A stretch of DNA of 8,671 bases, taken from Rhodospirillaceae bacterium. Lineage in GTDB: Bacteria; Pseudomonadota; Alphaproteobacteria; Rhodospirillales; Magnetovibrionaceae. Under the pieces are notes generated by a model that saw only the letters and a list, made by a program, of their open reading frames with translations, was not told the DNA's origin and made no database searches. The stretch is from NCBI GenBank assembly GCA_002732845.1, contig NVSZ01000012.1:8143-16813 (forward strand). The letters are read 5' to 3'. Positions 1-6,174 of this stretch are shown here, piece after piece. A program made the translations under genes and the position numbers. Position 1 is the stretch's first letter. Each line of letters begins with the position of its first letter.

Positions 1-98
1 CCAGACCTTCATGGATTTGATGGTTGTTATTATATTGTTGACTGAAAAATTAATAAGATGCCTTATAGTAAAATGATTGTTTCCTCAGAGGTGGTAAT

Positions 99-992
99 AT
101 GGGCATTTTGACAGGGATGGAGACATTTACGGCTGTTGTGAAAGCCGGAAGCTTCACGAAAGCGGCTGAACGACTAGGGATTTCAAAATCATTTGTCAGC
201 AAACAGGTATCCCAACTGGAAAATACTTTGGGAACGCGTTTGCTCCATCGTTCGACCCGTAAGCTGAGCCTGACCGATGAAGGGGAGCAGTTCTATAACC
301 ACTGTAACCTGATTGTGAGTGAAGCTGAGAAAGCCAAGGCTGAAATTGTCGACGGCCGCCAAAACCCGCGCGGCCGCATTCGTATCACAGTTCCTCAAAG
401 CCTGATTATCTCTAATGCAGGAAAAGTTCTTCTAAATTTTCAGGATATTTATCCAGAGATTGAGATTGAAATTATCGCGAGCGGGGCGTCGAAAGACATT
501 ATTGATGATGGCATCGATCTTGCCCTGAGAATTGGTCAGATCGAGGATTCGACTTTAATCTGCAGAAAATTATCCGAATGTGTTTTTCAAACGGTCGCCT
601 CTCCTCAATATGTTCGTCAGTACGGGAAACCGGAAACACCAATCGACCTCACACACCATAACTGTTTGATTTATGCCAGCTCAAAATTGAGTTCCAATTG
701 GCCTTTCAGGCTGCCCAATGGCAAAGAAATCAAGGTCAATGCGCGCGGGAAACTTTCTTGCAATGATGGGCACTTGATTCTTAAAGCAGCGCTGGAGGGT
801 AAGGGGATTGCCTTTGCCCCAAGTATTCTATTTCAGCCTTATATTGACGAAGGAAAGCTGACCTTATTATTGCCTGAATACGCCCAACCACCCGTTTCAA
901 TCTCGGCCCTTTACCCATCCAACCGTAATCTTCCTCGTAGGGTAAGAGTATTGATAGACTATCTCTCTGAACATTTGCCTTTGTCGTTTTAA
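99..992 (+). CDS. LysR-family transcriptional regulator
   Basis: This 297-residue protein has the standard length and layout of a LysR-type DNA-binding regulator. An N-terminal winged helix-turn-helix lies at about residues 5-63, with the typical FTAVVKAGSFTKAAERLGIS and SFVSKQVSQLE segments followed by LGTRLLHRSTRKLSLTDEG. A linker helix follows, then an effector-binding domain from about residue 90 to the end. The first residues (MGILTGMETF) match the usual MDRLxxMxxF opening of the CrgA/DmlR/AaeR-like branch. GAGG at 88-91, seven bases before the ATG, supports this start. TTGACT at 38-43 is a possible -35 element, but I see no well-spaced -10. The gene converges on the monooxygenase gene set, and any divergent partner would lie left of the window. 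The effector and targets cannot be told from sequence; control of the neighbouring oxidoreductase genes is only a guess. Confidence 0.93.
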   Translation: MGILTGMETFTAVVKAGSFTKAAERLGISKSFVSKQVSQLENTLGTRLLHRSTRKLSLTDEGEQFYNHCNLIVSEAEKAKAEIVDGRQNPRGRIRITVPQSLIISNAGKVLLNFQDIYPEIEIEIIASGASKDIIDDGIDLALRIGQIEDSTLICRKLSECVFQTVASPQYVRQYGKPETPIDLTHHNCLIYASSKLSSNWPFRLPNGKEIKVNARGKLSCNDGHLILKAALEGKGIAFAPSILFQPYIDEGKLTLLLPEYAQPPVSISALYPSNRNLPRRVRVLIDYLSEHLPLSF

Positions 993-1110
993 GGACCGAT
1001 TGATTGTTAAGTTAAATATCCGCTTCTGGCTAAAATCAGATGTTTTAGACGTAGCTTCTACCTCTCCGCATTTCTGTGCAAATCTGACATGAATATTAAG
1101 TAGACGGACA

Positions 1111-1293
1111 TCATTCAGGGCTGTTTTTTTTGTGGGCTTTAGCTAACTTTTCAACATAGCTGTCGAGCTCATGCAAGACCCGCAATGCCGCAGCCGATTG
1201 TTTGGGGGCTCGACTACCGTCTTCTTCTTCCCGTGCAATCATTGTCTTTAGTTTATAGGCGATATCATCAACCCGTTCATCGTCAGTGCTCAT
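1111..1293 (-). CDS. Small charged hypothetical protein (60 aa)
   Basis: I do not recognise this gene. It encodes a 60-residue soluble protein, predicted mostly helical, rich in Asp/Glu at the start (STDDERVDD) and in Lys near the end (KLAKAHKKNSPE). There is no signal peptide, membrane segment or cysteine motif. I start it at the ATG at 1293-1291, with a GGGA element about 9 bases upstream, rather than at a TTG five codons earlier. It begins 22 bases after the stop codon of the monooxygenase gene on the same strand, so it is probably the last gene of that transcript. It ends in a convergent region with the LysR gene. Its size makes it the least certain coding call here, but the co-directional tight spacing and regular helical composition favour a real gene. 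Confidence 0.5.
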   Translation of the reverse strand: MSTDDERVDDIAYKLKTMIAREEEDGSRAPKQSAAALRVLHELDSYVEKLAKAHKKNSPE

Positions 1294-1315
1294 GGCGGAA
1301 AATCCCAATCCTGTT

Positions 1316-2881
1316 TCACTTTAATAAATTATAATCACTCATGCGAAACCATTTGCGGGAAAAGATAAATCTAACCACGGATTCCGGTGACAGACTGGTG
1401 ACTTCACCCGTCATGTTTTTTCTATAAAAGGCTCTACAATTGCCATTTTGCCAAACGGTCATTTGCATGTCTTGTTTCATCTTGGCGATGTATTCGGCCT
1501 GAAGATTGGGCTTAGCATCAATGGCTTTGATGCTTTTATCTCGTTTTATGGCACAAATGGCCTTAACCGTATAATCGGTCATGGCTTCCATATAACACAA
1601 TTGTGAACTGTGGCCTGTGCCCGTATTTGGACCGTTTACCTTAAAATAGTTGGGGTAACCCGATACGGTGATGCCTTTATAAGAGACCGCCTCTGTTTCC
1701 CATTCCCGGTTCAGGTTTCTGCCATCAATGCCCCGCACCTGAAACGACAGGGCCTTTTTCATGTTTGAATACGCATAAAATCCCGTGGCATAAACAATGA
1801 TATCCAAGGGGATGTCTTGACCGTCTTTGGTTTTAATTCCGGTCGGCGTGATCGTATCTATGCCGCTGATATCAACATCAACATTTTCGCGAGAGAGGGC
1901 GGGCAGGAACGTATTTGTGGGAATAACCCGCCGGCTGCCCAATTCATAATCTGGCATCATGTGTGCACGTAAACTATCGTCATCAATATAGTGTTCAAGA
2001 TTCTTTTTGAGTATCTTGCGATACATATTTTTAACGGATTTACTGAGGCTTGCCGTCAAATCGTAGTGGCGAAAGGCCGCAAATCTTATTTCATGATATA
2101 TGAAAATAGCCAAACGGTTGAGGTGGCGTATGCCCGGCAAATATCGAATGAAACGCTCAACAGAACTATAATTTCTGTCCCCACGGGGAATCACCCACTG
2201 GGCTTGGCCCATGAATAAGGTTAATCGCTCAACCTTGCTGGCAATGGCGGGAACGACCTGAGCCGCAGAACATCCCGAACCGATAATGCCAACGCGTTTT
2301 CCTTTATAAGAAACACTGTGATCCCACTCGGCGGTGTGGAATTTGGCCCCTTCAAATGTATCGGCGCCTTTAATATCGGGAACATGTGGGTTTGCTAACA
2401 CACCGCTGGTATCGATCATAAAACGCGCGGTGTAGCGCGCGCCGGACTGGGTCTCAACATGCCACAAAAACGTGTCTTCATCATACGTTAGCTTGGTGAC
2501 GGTCTGGTTCGTCTTTGTGTGTTTTTTGATGTTAAACTTATCGATGATATAGTTCGTATAGGCCAGCAATTCACTTTGCGGGGCATATGTTTTCTTGAAT
2601 TTATAAGGAATAAAAGAAATAGAATACAGCGCGGTTGGAACATCGACTTCGGCTCCGGGGTACGAGTTGACCTGCCAAGTCCCCCCTAATTCAGAGCTTC
2701 GTTCTAACAAAACAAAATCATTAAAATTCTTTTTTTGCAAACGTATAGCCGCCAGCAACCCTGAAAACCCGGTGCCGATGATCACGGTTTCAAAATATTG
2801 AGCATCCTGTTGTGTCTGACCGTCCTTATTACCCTGTGCCGTTTCTTGTGTTGGTGATCGCTCTGATGCGCCAATGCTCAT
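1316..2881 (-). CDS. Flavin-containing / Baeyer-Villiger-type monooxygenase
   Basis: This 521-residue protein is predicted to be an FAD- and NADPH-dependent monooxygenase that inserts one oxygen atom from O2 into an organic substrate. The FAD-binding Rossmann motif GTGFSG lies at 36-41, followed by the ELGGTW element (64-69) and a YPGAEVDVP segment (74-82) typical of this family. The sequence FEGAKFHTAEWD (176-187) fits the Baeyer-Villiger fingerprint FxGxxxHxxxW(P/D). The NADPH-binding motif GSGCSA follows at 201-206, and a late YATGF element is present. About 30 polar residues precede the Rossmann fold. GAAGG lies about 10 bases before the ATG. The gene sits 61 bases downstream of the glutathione S-transferase gene on the same strand, so co-transcription is likely. 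The substrate (ketone, sulfide or amine) cannot be predicted. The family call is firm; Baeyer-Villiger rather than N- or S-oxidation is likely but not proven. Confidence 0.9.
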   Translation of the reverse strand: MSIGASERSPTQETAQGNKDGQTQQDAQYFETVIIGTGFSGLLAAIRLQKKNFNDFVLLERSSELGGTWQVNSYPGAEVDVPTALYSISFIPYKFKKTYAPQSELLAYTNYIIDKFNIKKHTKTNQTVTKLTYDEDTFLWHVETQSGARYTARFMIDTSGVLANPHVPDIKGADTFEGAKFHTAEWDHSVSYKGKRVGIIGSGCSAAQVVPAIASKVERLTLFMGQAQWVIPRGDRNYSSVERFIRYLPGIRHLNRLAIFIYHEIRFAAFRHYDLTASLSKSVKNMYRKILKKNLEHYIDDDSLRAHMMPDYELGSRRVIPTNTFLPALSRENVDVDISGIDTITPTGIKTKDGQDIPLDIIVYATGFYAYSNMKKALSFQVRGIDGRNLNREWETEAVSYKGITVSGYPNYFKVNGPNTGTGHSSQLCYMEAMTDYTVKAICAIKRDKSIKAIDAKPNLQAEYIAKMKQDMQMTVWQNGNCRAFYRKNMTGEVTSLSPESVVRFIFSRKWFRMSDYNLLK

Positions 2882-2942
2882 TATATTCGGGCCTTCAATG
2901 GGTGTAATTTATTCTTTAAGTATAGGCGTTTAATCACTTGTT

Positions 2943-3614
2943 TCAGCTTTGTGCTTCGGTGAAATCGATTTCATCTTGATCGATGGTCCATGTTTCCAGA
3001 AGAGCTTCGGATGTCCATTCGCGCATGGCGGCGAGGTTTTGGATGGCGTCCATATAAGCCATGCAGGTGTCATTCATTTTTACGCCATAGGTCTTAAAGC
3101 GGCTAACGATGGCCGAAAACATGGCGTCGGCGTTTGAAAATTCGCCGAACAAAAAGTCTCCACCCGCGCCAAATTCTTTGCGGCACTCGGTCCAGATGGT
3201 TTCGATGCGGGCAATGTCATCGGCGACGCCTTCGTGCATGCCACGCCCGGGGGCGTCCAAGCGAATATTCATGGACATGTGTGTGCGCACGTTGGTAAAG
3301 CCCGCATGCATTTCACTGGCAATACTGCGCGCCCGCGCCCGTGCGGCTTTGTCCGCGGGCCACAAATTCGCTTCGGGCCATGTTTCGGCAATGTATTCTA
3401 AAATGGCCAAAGTCTCCCAAATCACCAAACCGTCATGTTCAAGCACCGGAACCGTACCCGAAGGCAATTCGGATTTTCGTTCGGCCCAATCGCCTTCAAA
3501 CAAAGCAATCAGTTTTTCATCAAAAGCTATACCGGAAACGCGCAAAGCCAACCAAGGGCGAAGCGACCAAGAAGAATAATTTTTATTGCCGATGATCAGA
3601 AGCGGTTTAGACAT
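2943..3614 (-). CDS. Glutathione S-transferase family protein
   Basis: This 223-residue cytosolic protein has the standard two-domain glutathione transferase architecture. The thioredoxin-like N-terminal domain spans about residues 3-83. It carries NYSSWSLRPWLAL (12-24), where Ser14/Ser15/Ser17 are candidates for the residue that activates glutathione. The cis-proline segment TVPVL (54-58, Pro56) and WET (66-68) at the gamma-glutamyl binding site follow. The helical C-terminal domain contains the fold-stabilising segment FSNADAMFSAIVSRF (159-173). AAGG lies six bases before the ATG. The NYSSWSLRPW opening resembles a bacterial subgroup often labelled maleylacetoacetate isomerase-like or YfcF-like, but no tyrosine-degradation genes are nearby. 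It appears to be the first gene of a leftward unit with the monooxygenase, where conjugation or glutathione-dependent reduction of an oxidised product would make sense. The substrate is unknown. Confidence 0.92.
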   Translation of the reverse strand: MSKPLLIIGNKNYSSWSLRPWLALRVSGIAFDEKLIALFEGDWAERKSELPSGTVPVLEHDGLVIWETLAILEYIAETWPEANLWPADKAARARARSIASEMHAGFTNVRTHMSMNIRLDAPGRGMHEGVADDIARIETIWTECRKEFGAGGDFLFGEFSNADAMFSAIVSRFKTYGVKMNDTCMAYMDAIQNLAAMREWTSEALLETWTIDQDEIDFTEAQS

Positions 3615-3688
3615 GGGAAGGCCTTTCGTTTGAGAACAGGATGTCAGTTTCTATTGAATTTTAAAAGAGGTAAAGCGGAATAATGTTA

Positions 3689-3718
3689 GGGGACAATTAC
3701 CCTTTGGGGAGTTGCCCC
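3689..3718 (-). terminator. Possible hairpin at the end of the 481-aa gene
   Basis: On the minus strand, GGGGCAA pairs with TTGTCCCC (one bulged base), and an inner CCC/GGG pair sits between them. The hairpin overlaps the stop codon at 3699-3697. No T-tract follows, so it is not a textbook intrinsic terminator. It could end or attenuate transcription between the 481-residue gene and the GST-monooxygenase genes, or simply protect the 3' end of the message. Confidence 0.3.
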
Positions 3719-5142
3719 AGTAATTTTGCAAAGACATCCCCAAATAATTTAAAGGCATGCTCATCAATGACGCTTGTGTCTTTTTCGGTTGTTGAACTTT
3801 GCGCAAATAACCGCTCACTTAATTGAGTTTTTAATGTACTTTGTTGTTCAGGGGTCAGTGAACTTATAAATGGATCAATTGCCTTTATTTCAAGAGCAAA
3901 CCAACGTGTTCTTTTTTCATTATTTCTATGCCGTGTAGATTGCTGAGCGGCATAGGCGCTCCCCCATAACAAAACTCCGGAAACGGAAAATGTTATAAGT
4001 AATTTGGGCAACCAATTAGCAAGTTCAGAGCTCGTCGTCGTTAGCGACATAGTTGAGGCTTTGGTCTTTTTAGTTTTATCAGATTCCTGAGTGTTATTTA
4101 GGTTAGGCTTAATCTCTTCTATACTTACAGTGTTTTTTGACACGTCATTGCTTATAGCATTGACGTGAGTAGCTAGCCAAATGACAGTTGCGAAAAGGAA
4201 GCCTATGGAAGCCATCCTCCAGAAATTGGCCTGTTTAGCTTCTTCATTCGCATTTTGAAGATAACCACCTGCAACGCTATCCCCGGCGGCAAGTTCGTAA
4301 AGGTCCAAAATAGCTTGATGCTTATTTTCGGCATCTAAAATGAAGGCATCAATCTTTTCGATAAATTTGGTTGAGTGACTGTCTAGACGACCATTGGTCT
4401 TTTCAATAACAGCATTTGTACTCGATGCCGCTTTGTCGTTTACCTTTTCTCGCCATGCATTGAATTCACTTCTGCGATTATCCTGTGATTCTGAAAATTG
4501 TTGTTGCCATTCTGAAATAAGAGAATCAGTGCTTTGTTTCCGGGTTTCAACAAGCTCGTCTAGCTCTTCAATATTCTCTGAAAATGTTTGAAGTTCATTT
4601 TCAAGGTCTGTTTTTCTTTCTGTGATGTTTTGGGAAAATGTTTCTAATTCGGCTTTAAGCTCCTTCCCTTTGTCTTCGATAGAATCAGAAAGTGTATCAA
4701 GCTCTTTTTCTAATTGATTTTTTCTTTTAATTATTTCTTCCGCAGTTGAATCAACGAGCTTTTCAAGTGTTTTGGTTGGCTTTAATGGCCTGCTTTTTTG
4801 AGCAATTGGGTTTAAGTATGAAACGTGTATCAATTGACTTGAAAGGGCGTCGTTAGCATAAGTCAGGTAGTCAACATCCCCATCTTCCGTATATTCATGT
4901 GCATTATTGTAAGCGTCATTGCGGATCGCATTGTTAAGAGTATTTAATTGATCAAATGGAGTAAGCTCTGGGTCTATATGATTTAGAATTTCTTGGTAAG
5001 TTTCAATTAATTTTAATAATCTGCGACGTTCAGGGATAGTATTTTGTTGAGGGTTTTCAAATTCAATTGAAGCAAATTCATGCATGCCAGCTAAAGTTTC
5101 ATGAATTGGATGGTCTTTAAATTGTTGCTTCCAACGGTTCAT
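3697..5142 (-). CDS. Unrecognised coiled-coil protein with two membrane helices
   Basis: I do not recognise this 481-residue protein. Residues 1-115 look like a soluble helical domain. Residues about 123-235 are strongly Glu/Lys-rich coiled coil and include an 18-residue repeat (126-197). Two hydrophobic helices follow, at about 307-325 (FWRMASIGFLFATVIWLATH) and 379-397 (start PKLLITFSVSGVLLWG), separated by a polar loop of about 53 residues. The basic stretch QSTRHRNNEKRTR (401-413) after the second helix implies that both ends are cytoplasmic and the loop periplasmic. The soluble tail (414-481) contains WFALEIKAIDPFISSLTPEQ. There is no signal peptide, nucleotide-binding motif or nuclease motif. 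The gene is visibly more AT-rich than the que genes. AAGGGAAG lies about 11 bases before the ATG. An inner-membrane sensor, scaffold or defence-associated component are all possible; none is supported by a motif. Confidence 0.8.
   Translation of the reverse strand: MNRWKQQFKDHPIHETLAGMHEFASIEFENPQQNTIPERRRLLKLIETYQEILNHIDPELTPFDQLNTLNNAIRNDAYNNAHEYTEDGDVDYLTYANDALSSQLIHVSYLNPIAQKSRPLKPTKTLEKLVDSTAEEIIKRKNQLEKELDTLSDSIEDKGKELKAELETFSQNITERKTDLENELQTFSENIEELDELVETRKQSTDSLISEWQQQFSESQDNRRSEFNAWREKVNDKAASSTNAVIEKTNGRLDSHSTKFIEKIDAFILDAENKHQAILDLYELAAGDSVAGGYLQNANEEAKQANFWRMASIGFLFATVIWLATHVNAISNDVSKNTVSIEEIKPNLNNTQESDKTKKTKASTMSLTTTSSELANWLPKLLITFSVSGVLLWGSAYAAQQSTRHRNNEKRTRWFALEIKAIDPFISSLTPEQQSTLKTQLSERLFAQSSTTEKDTSVIDEHAFKLFGDVFAKLLGQLPKG
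4552..4767 (-). repeat. 18-residue tandem repeat inside the coiled coil
   Basis: Four consecutive 18-residue units encode residues 126-197 of the 481-residue protein. The last three are clear: LEKELDTLSDSIEDKGKE (144-161), LKAELETFSQNITERKTD (162-179) and LENELQTFSENIEELDEL (180-197), sharing L-x-x-E-L-x-T-(L/F)-S-x-x-I. The first (126-143) is degenerate. The DNA also shows it: the plus-strand word AAAATGTTT recurs exactly 54 bases apart (4581-4589 and 4635-4643). Confidence 0.75.
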
Positions 5143-5193
5143 ATCGCGTTCGCTTCCCTTTAAATCAATAATTGACCAAAGGTTAGGTGATTA

Positions 5194-5209
5194 TTGCATG
5201 AAAATGCAA
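5194..5209. promoter_or_regulatory. Inverted repeat TTGCAT-4-ATGCAA upstream of 481-aa gene
   Basis: A perfect 6-bp inverted repeat with a GAAA spacer lies 52 bases upstream of the 481-residue gene. It falls at the transcription start expected from the candidate promoter at 5216-5243. That position suits a repressor operator or a short 5' hairpin. Such short repeats also occur by chance in AT-rich DNA. Confidence 0.35.
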
Positions 5210-5215
5210 CACGTA

Positions 5216-5243
5216 AAAATATTATAAATACAAATTAAGACAA
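5216..5243 (-). promoter_or_regulatory. Candidate sigma70-type promoter for the 481-aa gene
   Basis: Reading leftward, TTGTCT (5243-5238) and TATTTT (5221-5216) are separated by 16 bases, with four of six consensus matches in each box. The -35 box begins immediately after the last recognisable base of the queF remnant, so the gene's control region would start right at that scar. The AT-rich background makes chance matches likely. Confidence 0.3.
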
Positions 5244-5327
5244 TCAGCCCCCGTCCACGATGTCCCGGTACGTCTTGGTCGGGTATCTTTACACCCTCGG
5301 GGGCTTAGCCTATTTGATCTGACAATG
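5244..5327 (-). pseudogene. queF: Decayed second copy of the queF 3' end
   Basis: Read on the minus strand, 5304-5248 translates as APEGVKIPDQDVPGHRGRG. The intact QueF C-terminus (residues 133-151) is [19 protein letters not shown], so 15 of 19 residues are identical. The preceding codon, Glu132 in QueF, is a TAA stop here (5307-5305). One extra base (5247) precedes the TGA at 5246-5244, and another indel lies within the region matching DVFYQTG (to about 5327). Over 21 codons, 7 are identical, 9 differ only synonymously and 5 change the residue or create the stop. That is the pattern of an ortholog that diverged under selection before losing function, rather than a fresh copy. Nothing of the first 120 or so residues of QueF is visible upstream, where the 72-residue gene lies instead. 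It cannot encode a working enzyme. Confidence 0.88.
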
Positions 5328-5338
5328 TCTTTCGGTGT

Positions 5339-5557
5339 TTATTTTGCCTTGGCTTCTTTTTCAGCCGCCAATCTTAGCGCTCTTAAGCCTTGCTTTTTTT
5401 CTTGGGCTTTTTTTGTCCGGGCTTCTTTTTCTTTGATGAGTTTTGTATCCGTATTTTTAGGTGGTTTACGATCTTTAAACTCGTCTTGTTCACCGCGTTC
5501 TATAGCCGCGATCATTTTGTCATCGGCAGTGTTTGGTCGTGTTGATCCTGATCCCAT
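5339..5557 (-). CDS. Small Lys/Glu-rich hypothetical protein (72 aa)
   Basis: I do not recognise this 72-residue protein. It has a flexible Gly/Ser/Pro start (MGSGSTRPN), a short helical segment (DDKMIAAIERGEQDEF, 12-27), a basic linker (KDRKPPKNTDTK) and a C-terminal helix (about 39-72) dominated by Lys, Glu and Ala. There is no membrane segment and no cysteine. AAGG seven bases before the ATG is a good ribosome-binding site and supports translation. The opposite-strand reading of the same DNA gives a Ser/Phe-rich peptide typical of an antisense shadow. The gene lies between the intact queF and the queF remnant and stops about 12 bases before the remnant begins. It may be an inserted gene or the survivor of a rearrangement. 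Nucleic-acid or ribosome binding would fit the charge but is not shown. Confidence 0.62.
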   Translation of the reverse strand: MGSGSTRPNTADDKMIAAIERGEQDEFKDRKPPKNTDTKLIKEKEARTKKAQEKKQGLRALRLAAEKEAKAK

Positions 5558-5718
5558 TACGTCACCTTCTCTGCTATATGGTCCTTACCAAGTTTAAGCG
5601 CATTTTGTTCCTTACTTGTAAACCAATTTTTAGAAAATTTAAATGGGTGAATCAATGCAGAGGTAAAAGCGTTCGACCTTTCTGTACCGTTAGCAACCTC
5701 AGATCAGTCGTAGATATA

Positions 5719-6174
5719 TCACCCGCGCCCACGATACCCCGGCACATCCTGTTCGGGAATCCATACGCCTTTGGGCGCCTCGCCTGTTTGGTAAAAGACA
5801 TCGATGGGGATTCCGCCTCTGGGGTACCAGTATCCGCCGATGCGGAGCCATTTGGGTTTTGCGGCTTTGATGATTCTTTTGGCGATGGAGATGGTGCAGT
5901 CTTCGTGGAATGAGCCGTGGTTTCTGAAACTTGTTAAGTAAAGTTTCAAAGACTTGCTTTCGATCAGGCTGTCACCCGGAATGTAATCAATGACGATGTG
6001 GGCAAAATCGGGCTGGCCTGTTACAGGACACAGGCTGGTGAATTCGGGTGCGGTAAAACGCGCCACGTAATCGGTGCCGGCTTGCGGGTTGGGCACGACT
6101 TCTAAAACGGCTTCTTCCGGCGATGCAGGAGGGCTAACTTGCTGGCCCAGTTGGCCTAAATTTTCATGTGTCAT
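5719..6174 (-). CDS. queF: NADPH-dependent preQ0 reductase QueF
   Basis: QueF reduces the nitrile of 7-cyano-7-deazaguanine (preQ0) to the amine preQ1 using two NADPH, in the cytoplasm, on the way to tRNA queuosine. At 151 residues it is the short, single-domain (YkvM-type) form. The catalytic cysteine is Cys49 in [13 protein letters not shown], with the proton-donating Asp56 seven residues on. The family signature ESKSLKLY spans 72-79, and the substrate-binding FHE segment is at 89-91. The C-terminus ends in the usual DVPGYRGRG. The start codon overlaps the tgt stop as ATGA, and AGAGG lies seven bases upstream. It is the last gene of queA-tgt-queF, so its translation is probably coupled to Tgt. 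The 161 bases between its stop and the next gene hold no clear terminator. A second, broken copy of its 3' end lies 475 bases downstream. Confidence 0.97.
   Translation of the reverse strand: MTHENLGQLGQQVSPPASPEEAVLEVVPNPQAGTDYVARFTAPEFTSLCPVTGQPDFAHIVIDYIPGDSLIESKSLKLYLTSFRNHGSFHEDCTISIAKRIIKAAKPKWLRIGGYWYPRGGIPIDVFYQTGEAPKGVWIPEQDVPGYRGRG

Noticed and set aside
1..98. Partial gene at the left edge
   Set aside because: No convincing coding frame or recognisable protein; it reads as AT-rich upstream DNA of the LysR gene.
1030..1048. CTAAAA/TTTTAG hairpin between the convergent LysR and 60-aa genes
   Set aside because: A six-base, mostly A-T stem with no T-tract is too weak to call a terminator, though the convergent layout makes one plausible here.
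3109..3579. 156-codon plus-strand open frame opposite the GST gene
   Set aside because: The minus-strand GST has clear domain motifs; the opposite reading has none.
3697..5557. Complete mobile element or known defence system
   Set aside because: No transposase, integrase, nuclease, ATPase or terminal inverted repeats are visible; only the queF scar and base composition suggest transfer.
5325..5597. 90-codon plus-strand open frame opposite the 72-aa gene
   Set aside because: Its Ser/Phe/Leu-rich translation is what the antisense of Lys/Glu-rich codons gives. The minus-strand gene has the good ribosome-binding site.
5650..5690. Hairpin downstream of queF (CAGA-AA-GGT with ACC-TCTG)
   Set aside because: Bulged seven-pair stem without a T-tract; not supportable as a terminator.
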